From the NCBI GenBank assembly GCA_006386115.1, contig VFIW01000038.1:248001-312000 (forward strand): a DNA stretch of 64,000 nt, read 5' to 3'. This document shows, one piece after another, positions 44,718 through 54,800 of this stretch. Origin of the DNA: Globisporangium splendens (Eukaryota; Oomycota; Peronosporomycetes; Pythiales; Pythiaceae). The first letter of the stretch is position 1, and the number at the start of each line of letters is the position of its first letter. Position numbers and translations under genes: made by a program. The notes beneath the pieces are model-generated. The model saw only the letters and a program-made list of their open reading frames with translations. It searched no databases and was not told the DNA's origin.

Positions 44718-45656
44718 TGTAGATCTGACTAAGCCATGTACGTTCAGCCGAGCGAGTCAAGTTGCACGAATGTTGCGTGTTGGTGACTTAACGGTAAATT
44801 TGCATGTAGTTTACATTTTTTCAATATGAGATGTGGTGATGAAATTTACGAAAGTGAACTGTAACTTACACAGCGGAAAAACAGACGCTTACTGGAAAAT
44901 TGCGCCAGCATCACTGGAAAAACGTTGTGGCAAGATCGACTTTTGCGAACTCGCCATATTAGTCGCGAGGACTTGAGCAAAATGCACGACGATGAGGCTC
45001 TGAGCCGTGACTTCCGTGTCTCTCGGTGCCAGTATAAGGAAATGGCGCAATGGCTGGTAAATGAGCCCGCGTTGTTGTGTCCGCTTGATGTGGACATAGC
45101 AAAACTGACAGAATACCGGTGCTGTGATCGGCATCTGGGAAAGGTCTCGGTGAGAGAGATCCGGCAGTTGAGGGTGAGCGAGAGGTCAAGGAGTGGTGTG
45201 CATGTATATGTAGGGGGCCCGCCACATAGTTGGCGAGCCAGTCTCCAAAAATAAGTCTGTAACAAGTTGCGTGTCTTTAAGTGTAGCAACAGGGTGAGTG
45301 CGAATACCAACAAAGACCATCCTCCACCACTGGAGGAGCACACTTGAGCGCCTCGATCTCGCGCTTCCAGGTTGAATGCATGAGAGATGGAGCTAGTTAG
45401 TGAGGAGACAATTGAAGCGACTACAGGGAAGGCAATGCAAACTGGACATGTTATTGATGAGATTGGAGCAGATCTTCAGACACTCAAGTCACTTTTCTTC
45501 TCCATGCTGGTGCGATGTGATGCTGCTATTTATGCAAGGGAGTGTGCTAAGAATGGAGCCACTGACGCCTGAAGAAGTCCGAATGTGATGGCAAACGCAA
45601 ATCTCATCATTGCGCCGCGAGCAAGTCTGAAACGAGGAGGTTTCTAAAGAGCAAGC
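44718..45656. other. Intergenic region with an unsupported 109-codon frame
   Basis: About 940 bp. A plus-strand frame at 44925-45254 (with an internal ATG giving MHDDEALSRDF) has no promoter or homology that I recognise, so it is not called as a gene. Confidence 0.4.
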
Positions 45657-48405
45657 ATGGTAACGCTCTCGGAGTTGCGCGATGCATTGTCCGCGTTGGG
45701 CGTCTCGACGTCCACGGACGGTCTGCGCGGCGAAGAGCGACATCTGGAGCTGCTCAGGCGGTTGCAAAACGCGCAAGGCGACGTCCAAGAACTTGGATTC
45801 CACGACCAACAAGGTTTTCTTAGAAATGCTGCGGCGTCGAACGACAGCACTGGTCACGATGGAACGCACGATCAGCTTGACACCTTTCAGCACATGACAC
45901 TCGGGGAGCTACGCAAAGCGCTCGAAGACCGAGGGCTGAGCACTCAGGCTCCGGGGATGAAGGGCGAAGTGCGCCGTCATGCATTAATTCAGCGGCTTGT
46001 GAACACGAGTTCTCATGGAGTCTTGCAAAGTAGCAGTGCTCGTACTTTTGATGCAGTGGAAGCCACTGCAACGGAGCGAGAAAGCGACCTCGACCTTGAT
46101 ACCGCCGATACTAAGTCGGTGAGCAGCTCAAGTTCGTACTCGACTGCGAATGAGTTTCTCTTCTTTGGCTTCCCAACTAGCTGTTGCCAAGGGGAGAACA
46201 GCAACCAAGTTGAACGAGAAAATGACAAGATGCACCCACGAGTGCCCATGCTCGCACTGAGCAACAGCAGGCAGTCACTGTCGACGACGAGACCCTTTTG
46301 CCAGGACAAGCCCAAAGATCACGGAACTTCGTCATTTCTCTCGATAGCAAGGTTGGAGCAGCCCGAAAATACCGCAAATCCGCAGCAACAGTCGAAGGAA
46401 CTGCACGAGGAACTCTTTGAGCTCCAGAAAAGGTCCACCATATCCGTGGTGATCGGCAGCGGCGAATTGAAGCGTACCTAAAAGACGCCGGGTTTACAGC
46501 GAACCTCGAGACGCTGTCGACGCAATTGGAGACACTCGAGAAGGAGCGACAGCGGTTAATGGCCAACTATCTTGCCCATGAACTTGTGACGTCCTATGTC
46601 GTGATGCAGACGCCACGTCCTCACCAACAGCAGCATCCACAGCCAGTTGAGGTTGTGCAGGGAGACGCGGTTCGATGGCTAGATACACGCCAAGAAACGC
46701 TGCGCAGACAAGCCCAGCAGCTCAAAGAAGCGCTCGAGATCGCGAAATGCAGACTGGATGGCGATAACAATGGAGGCTCTGACAGTGCCAGTAAAAGCCC
46801 AGAGGCTGAGGAGATCCAGGTGACAGCGCGAATTCACCATATCAAGGAGCTCCTGCACCAACAGCGATCGACGCACAGCGATGCGAGTTCACCCGATGCA
46901 GGGCTGTCAACGTGGCGATCAGCGGCATCCTCCATTGTGTCCACCTCATCGTCCGCTCTTTCGACAGACAGCGACTCGTCCTCATTCTCCAGTGCATTGC
47001 ATACTACTGCCGCCGATCCTGACCTCCCCGTGCTCACTCGTTGTCGCTCGCTACCGAGTGCCATGTTCAAGCAAGTGTGGACGGATCTCGAACCGGAGCA
47101 AAAGCAGCAGCTCCATCGAGAGCTCCGCGCAGCTACGTCGTTCCGCATTAAGCAAGATCGCATCTCACTTGCTGATCACTTTGGCGCGTTGTCAGCCCGG
47201 ACCACTGTGACTCCTGGTCAAGAAGGCATTCACCGTCCCTCTCCAGCAGATCGTCTGGGCATCAAGGCGCTGTTCCTCGAGCGCACAAAGCGTAACGTGC
47301 TGGACACGAGCCGCACGTATCAACAGGCGATTACATTGGACAAATCGCATGCCGTGAACCTGGGCAACTATGCGCGCTTCCTGTACGTTGTGTGTGACAA
47401 TTTTGACCTCGCGCAAACGCATTTTGAGCTCGCGACCGCCGCAGATCCGCTGCATGCACCAAACTTGACAAACTATGCAAACTTCCTCAAGCGCGCGCGG
47501 CACAACATGGACCAGGCCGAGAAATACTACCTGCAAGCACTGCGACTGACACCAAATGATGTGAGCGTCCTGGGCAATTACGCCAGCTTACTGCTTCAAA
47601 AGACAGGCAGGAAGGATCACCACAAACAACGTGGTAGTGGTGGCGACGATGGTAGGTATCGTGAGTGGATGCAACGCGCCAACGAGCTTCTTGAACGTGC
47701 GCTTCGCATTGCGCCAGGCCACGTGAAGGACCGCCTGCAATACGCTCGAGTTCTCAGTCGCCTCGGCACGAGTGCCGATACAATCGAGCAATATTACGAG
47801 CAACTTATCAAGAGCATGGGATATGTGACTGGGGGATCTAAGCCCGAAGCCAGCAACAGTGATACGAGCAGCCGCGAGTTGGTGCATGCATTCGGCAATT
47901 ACGCGAATTTCCTCCATGCGCGGGGACAATAGGAGAAAGCCAAGCGCATGTACACGCATGCACTACGCTTGCGGCCACACCATCCACTACTACTGCGCAA
48001 CTTGTACGTCGATATGCATGCGTCTTGACTGTTCGAAAGGGAGAGCTCAAGATTACCTTACGTGTGTCTGTATGTGTGTCTCTTTGCATGTATGTCTTGT
48101 AGCTCCATCTTCTTGACAGACTGCAAACGGCAGCGACACTGCCAGGGCAGCACCTTGTTTCACGACTGAGGAGCTATAACAAGAAACGCAGCGCGTTCCG
48201 GTGGTCCAGACGAAACCAAAGCGCATTCCCAGCGCAGCCACCGTTCAAGCGAACGGCAGGTACTGAGTCCTCTCTCATTCCTGCAAGAATACGAAGTCCA
48301 CGAAACTTTCCTCGTATTGACCGTCTCAAGTTCGGTCATCTAATGACCGCTACAGCGTTCCGTGAGTCCATCTGGCAGCTCGTATCCGCTCTTCAAGCCC
48401 TATGA
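45657..48405 (+). pseudogene. SAP-domain and TPR-repeat protein, damaged
   Basis: The 5' part (45657-46481) encodes two SAP-like helix-extended-loop-helix motifs (TLSELRDALSALGVST and TLGELRKALEDRGLST). Reading then has to change frame between 46421 and 46480 to continue in YLKDAGF, a coiled coil (QLETLEKERQRL), a Ser-rich stretch and at least four TPR units with the NYARFL / NYANFL / NYASLL pattern up to 47929. There an in-frame TAG (47930-47932) interrupts a TPR, which goes on directly after it (EKAKRMYTHALRLRPHHP). A GT-AG intron about 48004-48102 follows; the next 100 codons are open to TGA at 48403-48405, but in a phase the intron does not join cleanly. The TPR array resembles stand-alone TPR proteins of oomycetes that build superhelical scaffolds. 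Two or three lesions suggest a pseudogene or a poor assembly. Confidence 0.65.
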
Positions 48406-48457
48406 GGCAGTCCGTCCGTCAGTCAGTCGCCAAGTAGCGCAGTCGTGCTCGGTCAAA

Positions 48458-48676
48458 ATGTCGAGTCAGCTAAGATGGGTTCAACGTCTGAGTCGCGACG
48501 TTGAAGCGCGTGTTAGTCGAAGCATTTCAGCTGTTTTCCGTCCCACTCAATTAAAGTTCATTGAAATGACACAAAGAGCGTACCGCCATCTGGTGACTCC
48601 GATAACTGTAAAAGCAGACCAATTCATCATCGGTGGTGCCCAACACATCCCGGTGGTCTCTATGCTGATCGCATGA
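48458..48676 (+). CDS. Doubtful 72-residue protein
   Basis: It starts MSSQLRWVQRLSRDVEARVS; the first 40 residues would form a basic amphipathic helix. No promoter match and no homologue known to me. It is listed only because its composition is less biased than that of chance frames nearby. Confidence 0.2.
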   Translation: MSSQLRWVQRLSRDVEARVSRSISAVFRPTQLKFIEMTQRAYRHLVTPITVKADQFIIGGAQHIPVVSMLIA

Positions 48677-49149
48677 TTTATTCGCCCAGCGCATCATCGT
48701 CGAACGCTTGTGTGGTGGTGCGTGTTTATGACGATCGAAGAAAGCGCGGACGCGATCTGCAGCTATCCGGTTTCCCAGCACCACTGCGCTCTGCTGAATG
48801 GCTTAAGCCACTCAAGTTTGCATGTCTAGGGAGTCAGTACCTTGTCCAAGTCAACAATTCCATTCGTTACTCGATACTACAATGACAGGGTTCTCGCTCA
48901 TTGCATACAAACCACCAATGTACCTAACTCACTTGGTTTCTGCTTCCAGGTTTCCAGCTGCGGGCAACTCCGCTGACGTTCGCCGCTGAAACCTTCAAGC
49001 CAACTGAGATCCGCGTGTCTGTCCATATTCACCTGCTATCATGAGGGGCTGTATACGCTCGAATCGCTGATGGCAAACACGTAGAGGTGCGCGCGCCGAA
49101 TGCTTGACGACACTTGTCCGTCTTCACGGTCTGCATACCCTCCATTCTT

Positions 49150-49167
49150 GCTCATTCTCCAATTTCC
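49150..49167 (+). promoter_or_regulatory. Inr/FPR core promoter of the temptin-like gene
   Basis: GCTCATTCTCCAATTTCC is an almost perfect match to the oomycete core promoter, 63 bp before the ATG at 49230. Confidence 0.85.
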
Positions 49168-49229
49168 AGTCTCCTACACACAGTTCAAGCAACCCACAGC
49201 CTTCAATTCCGCCATCCACTCTTGTCAGC

Positions 49230-50111
49230 ATGAAGCACATTTCGAGTCTCACAGCGTCGTCCCTACTGCTTGCGTTGTCGTGTCTCCACGTGACGCACGC
49301 GCTGAAATCGTACCTGAAGAATCTCCCGAACGGCGATTTGTTCACGCAGCCATTGGGCCACCCGGACAGCGATGAGACCAAGTTTACGGAATTCGCGACG
49401 GCGTTTTCCAACGCCGATCTCACATGGACCACGGATTTCTGCAAGGCGACGTTCCCGGGCTCGGACATGACCAACGGCGAAGCGTTTGGCGATCCGTGCT
49501 GCACGTGGAAGAAGGGCAAGGCGGTGCCGCAGACCGTGACTGCGTTCACGACGACGCCAACCAAAAAGACGACCTGCACGACGGCTGAGACTCTAGCACC
49601 AGCGGCTACGACGGCTGCACCAGCTGCAACGACAGCGACCCCGTCTGCGACGACGGCAACGCCAGCAGCTACCACTGCTGCTCCAGCCACTGACGCCCCA
49701 GAAACTGGAGCTCCTGGAACGGATGCTCCAAGTGCATCGTCCTCATCTGGATCGTCCACGAGCCTGACTCCAGCGCCAGCTGCTGACAGCTCCACGGGCT
49801 CAGCCTCAGCTTCCACCACGCCAGCTCCTGCTTCGTCCTCCAAGCCAGGCTCCAGTGGCTCCAAGTACAACCCTGGCCAGGTGAGCCCAGGAGGAGGGAA
49901 GCCATGTTCCGTCAAAGATAGCAGCTCGAAAGGAGGCAAGGGCCACGGACAGGGGCAAAGGGGCAAGCACTCGGGTGGTGGTAACAAAGGCAAAAAGCCT
50001 GGCAACAGTGGATCGAAGGGTCAAAAGTTTCGCGGGTCTGAAAGTGGTAAGATGTCTGCAGGTGTTGCGTCGGCTGGAAAGAACTCGTACAGCTTCACTC
50101 AATCCACGTAG
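49230..50111 (+). CDS. Secreted temptin-like protein with mucin-like and Gly/Lys-rich tail
   Basis: 293 residues. Signal peptide SLTASSLLLALSCLHVTHA (cut near residue 25). Residues 26-100 match the temptin Cys/Cys domain: LKNLPNGDLF, LGHPDSDE, a central LTWTTDFCKATFPG and the signature SDMTNGEAFGDPCCTWKKG with the paired cysteines. Residues 105-200 are Thr/Ala/Pro repeats (likely O-glycosylated), and the remainder is Ser/Gly/Lys-rich (KGGKGHGQGQRGKHSGGG). Temptin domains occur in secreted proteins of molluscs, fungi and oomycetes and are thought to help protein-protein contact; a cell-wall or extracellular role is inferred. The core promoter at 49150 fixes the start against the longer frame at 49104. 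Confidence 0.85.
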   Translation: MKHISSLTASSLLLALSCLHVTHALKSYLKNLPNGDLFTQPLGHPDSDETKFTEFATAFSNADLTWTTDFCKATFPGSDMTNGEAFGDPCCTWKKGKAVPQTVTAFTTTPTKKTTCTTAETLAPAATTAAPAATTATPSATTATPAATTAAPATDAPETGAPGTDAPSASSSSGSSTSLTPAPAADSSTGSASASTTPAPASSSKPGSSGSKYNPGQVSPGGGKPCSVKDSSSKGGKGHGQGQRGKHSGGGNKGKKPGNSGSKGQKFRGSESGKMSAGVASAGKNSYSFTQST

Positions 50112-50631
50112 AGTGCAAAGATGCATGTACCAGTAGTAGCCGAGCAAAGTAGCCATCTCGTCTCTAAAGATTTCTGTGTGAGTGATGAAGTATCGTACTT
50201 TCAAGTCCGCGTAATGCATGCATATGTTGTGTTGCTTGGGTGGTATCATTCTCGTCTTGTCTTCCATTCTGGATTTGAGAATGATAATAGAGCACGTCAG
50301 CAGATAAATGGCGTGTCCACTGAACAACAAACACTGAGATTTCTCCTTGTTTACTTCTTGCAATATTCAAGCATGCGCAGCTCCCTGTGCATCCACTAGC
50401 ACTGTAAGCAACACAATGCCAAACACACATGTTACCAAACCACACACAATCCGCAGGCATTGAAAGCTTTGGGATTCCCTCTTGTTTTTATTCTTGCATT
50501 ACCCGAGCATGCACAGCCTTCCTGTGTATCAAATTCAACATGCAACAAGGTACTGAGCCACGTGTGCATTGCAGAGTCGAGCATTCGTCTTCGGCTTCAA
50601 TTCAAAGCGGCACGTGTGGCAAAAGTACTTC
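50112..50631. other. Convergent intergenic region
   Basis: 520 bp between the 3' ends of the temptin-like and the effector-candidate genes. A short sequence with CATTACCCGAGCATGC near 50495 resembles CAATATTCAAGCATGC near 50361, perhaps an old duplication. No gene seen. Confidence 0.45.
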
Positions 50632-50901
50632 TTAGAGCGGCTTGCCTGTCTTGATGCCAGCAGTAGGGGGATTCCTCTGTTTCGCTTGCGTCTTCGAGGC
50701 ACTCTCTCTCCCCGCATTGGCAGTCCCCGGACGAACGACACGCGCCAAGGCTCTCTCGGCTGCACCAGCAGATGTTGAGTGATAGTCGTTCGTGCGCAGG
50801 CGCTGGAGCGATTGGACGGCTTTAGTAGCGCTTGTGGGGTGATTGACCAGCGCGCCAGCAATAAGAACTAGGGCAATCGTGAAGATGTTGCGCACTTGCA
50901 T
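50632..50901 (-). CDS. Small secreted protein with QXLR motif, candidate RXLR-type effector
   Basis: 89 residues, one exon. Signal peptide MQVRNIFTIALVLIAGALV, cut near residue 25, then SLQRLRTNDYHS with QRLR at residues 33-36, the position and context (LR followed by T/N/D) of the RXLR translocation motif; QXLR variants are known in downy mildews such as Bremia. No clear dEER motif follows, only AERALARV. The C-terminus is basic. A near-perfect Inr/FPR at 50962-50979 lies 61 bp upstream of the ATG, so the gene is probably transcribed. If real, it would act after secretion, perhaps in host cells; this is inference. The short length leaves open that it is a remnant of a longer effector. Confidence 0.6.
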   Translation of the reverse strand: MQVRNIFTIALVLIAGALVNHPTSATKAVQSLQRLRTNDYHSTSAGAAERALARVVRPGTANAGRESASKTQAKQRNPPTAGIKTGKPL

Positions 50902-51811
50902 TGTTGAGAGCTATGGGGCGAACGGGGGCTGGGAAGACGGACTTGATGTGCTGCAAACGCGGCAAATTGGCGAATGAGGAAGACTCGATTCTCTATGAAT
51001 GTGCGATTCACTGGAGGCGGCAGTGGGGGCAATGCGATCTTTTTCGTATCAGACGCACCGTGTGTGTACAGTTTGTTGCAAAGAAGACAAAGTCGGCACA
51101 AATCACATGCTCGCGCGTCGAAATTTGCAGCAAAAGGTGCCTTTCTTGCAACGAAAGCAGATGGCGGTTCAAATCCGTCTCATTAAGACCCCTTCATCAT
51201 TGCACGAATGTGAGCGATTTCGATGTTGCATGTATTGATTCAGACCATAAAATAGTATGGAAGGATTTCATACCCTATAACTTCGTATACATTGACCAAA
51301 CATCCATGTCAATTAGCTCCAACAGCATGCCTGGGCACAACAAAGGGATGCATCAAAGGAGTCACACCAACAAATCTGAATGACTTTCGCGATCACCTTG
51401 CGTCATCTCCAGGCACGAGGATGGATTCACTGACCATGTGTACACCTAGAGAGAATAGATGAGCGATGACGCTGTGCGTGTTGGTATACGAACGAACCTC
51501 AATCATAAACAGCCAGCTTGTTGAGAAAGTGCACGTGGCATATCAGCTGTGGCTGTAGCTCTTCGCGAGAGCATCGGACAAAGACAAAGGGAAATGCACA
51601 GCGAAGAAAAAAAGAAAGTAAAAGCTACATGTATACGGCGTACGTCGTGTTGCTCACGATAAGGCAAGTTGGAATACACACGTGTCCTTTTCCATCCCAC
51701 AGCTGACTGACTGGTTCAGCTTGTTGTCTGTCCATCATCATGGAGGGAACGCAGGATACGGCACACTGGGGGTTCTGTGTGCACTATTTGATCGCTGCTT
51801 GGCAGACTGGT
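50902..51811. other. Intergenic region between effector candidate and nucleoporin gene
   Basis: About 910 bp holding the promoter of the effector candidate and the 3' side of the nucleoporin gene. A single tRNA T-arm-like sequence at 51163-51181 has no matching 5' half. Confidence 0.5.
50962..50979 (-). promoter_or_regulatory. Inr/FPR core promoter of the QXLR candidate
   Basis: The minus strand reads CCTCATTCGCCAATTTGC, an excellent match to the oomycete core promoter. Confidence 0.8.
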
Positions 51812-54800
51812 TTACTCTGGTTGCGTCGGTGGTGTCGATGGGACATCCGCCTCGCCTGCAGCATTGTTGCCCTCGTTGCCGTCTTGCTTTGTCTCTTCTT
51901 GTTGAGCTGCATTGTCGGCGTTGCTTTCGGTGCCTTCGCCAGTTCTCGCGATCTTTTGTGGAGTGTCGACATCGATGCTGCCACTTGCTGGACGCTTGGC
52001 GAGCAGGTTCCCACTCGCTGGGCCAAGAGGTGGCGTCAATGGTGGAGGAGCCGTACCAGCTTGAGCTGCGAACCGCGCGAGTCGCTGGCTGCGACGTTGC
52101 GCTTCGGATTCCACTGGTGCAGCACTCGCCGCTGCATCTGGTGGCACTGGAGCCGACGACGTCACTGATGTAACCGTGGTGGTCACACTCGAAGTCGATC
52201 CTGCTGCAGAAATCGTAGGCACTGGAATACCAACAGGAGTTGGCGATGCTGGAATTGGAAGCGTGATCCCAGGCTTGCCGAACACTAAACCGCTCGCGCC
52301 ACCGGATCCGAAAGCGCCAAATGCTCCGGTTGGAGGCGACAGCTTCAAGAACGGACCACTGCTTGCGAGTTGCGCCTGCGTAAGTAAGTCATAAACGAGC
52401 ACAGCGTGAGTACAAAACAGTTGGACCAAACTACTTAGTCACCAATGTGACCGACATACCTTGAGTGCGTCTTCCTCGGACGTCGCTGAGGCGGTAGCAG
52501 GCTTTGGAGGCAGCTTCACTGGCGTCGTGCTCGCATTCAACACCAATTTCGATGGCGTGCCCACGAGTCCGCTGCTTGCTGCTGCGGTCGTTGGTTTCGC
52601 GAGGTTCGCGGCCTGCTTCTTCATCGACTGAAGTGCAAATAATCGCAACTTGTCTTCGGCCGATGGCGCCGTCACGTTTCCAGCGGGAGTCACTGCAGTC
52701 GTCGTTTCCTTTGTCTCAATTGGTTTCGTGGTGCTTGAATCAGCTGCGCTGGTGGACGCTGAGGTCGTAGTAGATGTGGTGGGTGTGGTCGTGGTCGTAA
52801 TAGAACTCTGAGATACTGTGCTCGATGTATTGGAAGTCACCACCTTGAATGTGGCAAAGCTAGCTCCACTGGTCGAAGCCGCACTGCTCGTAGCTGGGAC
52901 AACTGGAGCCACAGTCGTTGATGCACTGGAGACAACGGTGCTAACCACGGGCTTTGCCGTCTCCGCAACTGCTGGTGGAGCTGCAGGAGCATTCACGACT
53001 GGTTTACTACTTGCGGTAACAGAAGTCACAGGGAGAGGTGGTGCTGGAGTGGGTGGAAGCGGTGGTTGAAAAGTCGAAACTACCTTTGGTGCAGTAGTAG
53101 TGACAACTGCTGGTGCACTCGTAGTTGGCGCGGACGTCGCTTCAGTAGTAGATGGTGTAGCTTCCTCTACCTTCGTACCCTGTGGCTCAGCAGGTGCAGT
53201 TGGAATTGGCGATGGCGACGGCGACGGCGACAGGGATGGAGCTGCGGCTTGACCCTTCAACTCGGTGTTCTCCTTCTTCAGCGACTTCAATCCCGTCATC
53301 AAGCGCGAGTTGAAGTCCTTCAACTGTGTGTTCTTCTTTTGCTCAGCTTCTAGTCGGTCTTTCCAGTCTTGGCGTTCTTTCTCGAATTGCGCAGTCACAG
53401 TCGCCGCAGCTTCTCCTGAATCTTGCTTGGATGACTCGACGGCTGCGACTCTAGCTTCCAGTGACAACTTCGTGTTTTCCAACACCTTGACCTTCGTCTC
53501 GAGCTCGGTCACGACGTTGCTCTTATCGTCTGCCTCCTTCGTTTTATCAGCAAGCTGTTTGCTGAACGTTTCGGCCTTGGTCTTCCACGTTTTTGCGAAG
53601 CCCTTGATTCGGTCGTATTGCTTCTTCCAGTTTTCGACCTTTGTCTTCTCTTCCTCCAACAGCTTACCTTCACTTGAACGCAAAGTGTCGAGCTCGCTTT
53701 GCAATGTTGTCTGGTTGGCCTTGAGCTCCGCCACTTCCTTCGCGAGCGCTTCTTTCTCCGATACCACCTTGTCGTGCTCCGCGGGGTCAACCTGCTGGTA
53801 CTTCTCGACCAACTGTTCCACGCGTTGCTTCCAGCGCTTGTTAGCATCGTTGAGTGTCACAATTTCTTGTTTCAGGGACGCAACCAGCGTTTTCAGCGAC
53901 GCTTCGGAGTTTCGAAGAGGAGTAAGTTGATCTTCCAGAGCCTTCACCTTTGCTTCTTCTTCCTTGAGTTTCACCAGGTACTTTTGGCTTTCATCGCGCA
54001 AAGTAGCATTGCTTTCGCGAAGAAGGCTGAGTTGCTCCAACTGCGCCACACGCTTGGCGGCTTCAGAAGGAGCATTGCTAGTAGTCTCGCTGCCGCCTTG
54101 TTTGTCACCATTCGAGGACACTGTCTTGATTTCGTCACGAAGACGCTCGACAGTGGACTCCAGGCTGAGCACTTGAGCACGGTAGCGTTGGGTTTCTTGT
54201 TGCGCGAGGTCCAACTTGGAGACCGAGATCTCGCTTTCGCGACGCAAGAACGCAATGACGCTACGCAGATCATCCACCTCCTTATTGTGTTGGACATTGG
54301 TCGCACCATCGCCATCAGTCTTCCCTTCTTCACCTGTTTCTTGGCGTTTCTCAATAGCGTTCTTCATGAGTTCTTGCTCATGAGCGCGGCGAACTTGAGA
54401 AGCAGCACGCTCCAACTGCGAGTGCAACAACTTGTTCTGTTGCGACAACACATCCTTTGCCTCTGTAACCTCTTGCAATTCTTTCCGCAAGTTCTCGAGG
54501 TGCTCATGCGCTTCTTGGTCGACATTTGCCACCTTGGCCTTCAAATCTAGCACTTCTCCGAACAACTCTTGCTTTTTGTTTTGCAACTCTTCGATATGCT
54601 TTCGAGACGCAGCCGCCTTGGACACCTCCGCAGCGTGCAATTGCAATTCGCGCTCATAGTTTTCTTGAGCGCTCGACAAATCCTTTTTCAACAAAGCAAT
54701 CTCGTCACGGAGAGCTGCAATTTCCTGTTGGGAGCCCTCAGCTTGGATCAGTGCCAAGCTCTGCTTTTCGAGCGCTTGGTTCAGGCTCACCTTGTGCGAC

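Larger units (their letters stand above)
48406..49229. other. Intergenic region with one weak open frame
   Basis: About 820 bp. A 72-codon frame at 48458-48676 beginning MSSQLRWVQRLSR has a basic amphipathic start but no further support. The promoter of the temptin-like gene is at its end. Confidence 0.45.

Noticed and set aside
44925..45254. 109-codon frame between phosphatase and SAP/TPR genes
   Set aside because: No core promoter, domain or paralogue; may be chance.
46428..46475. A 29-nt GT-AG intron that would repair the frame change in the SAP/TPR gene
   Set aside because: Far shorter than any other intron in the window (69 bp or more).
51163..51181. T-arm-like sequence GGCGGTTCAAATCCGTCTC suggesting a tRNA
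   Set aside because: The stem pairs, but there is no A-box, D-arm or matching acceptor in the 100 bp upstream.
53699..54550. 283-codon frame antisense to the nucleoporin
   Set aside because: Leu/Phe-rich reading expected opposite a Glu/Lys-rich coiled coil.
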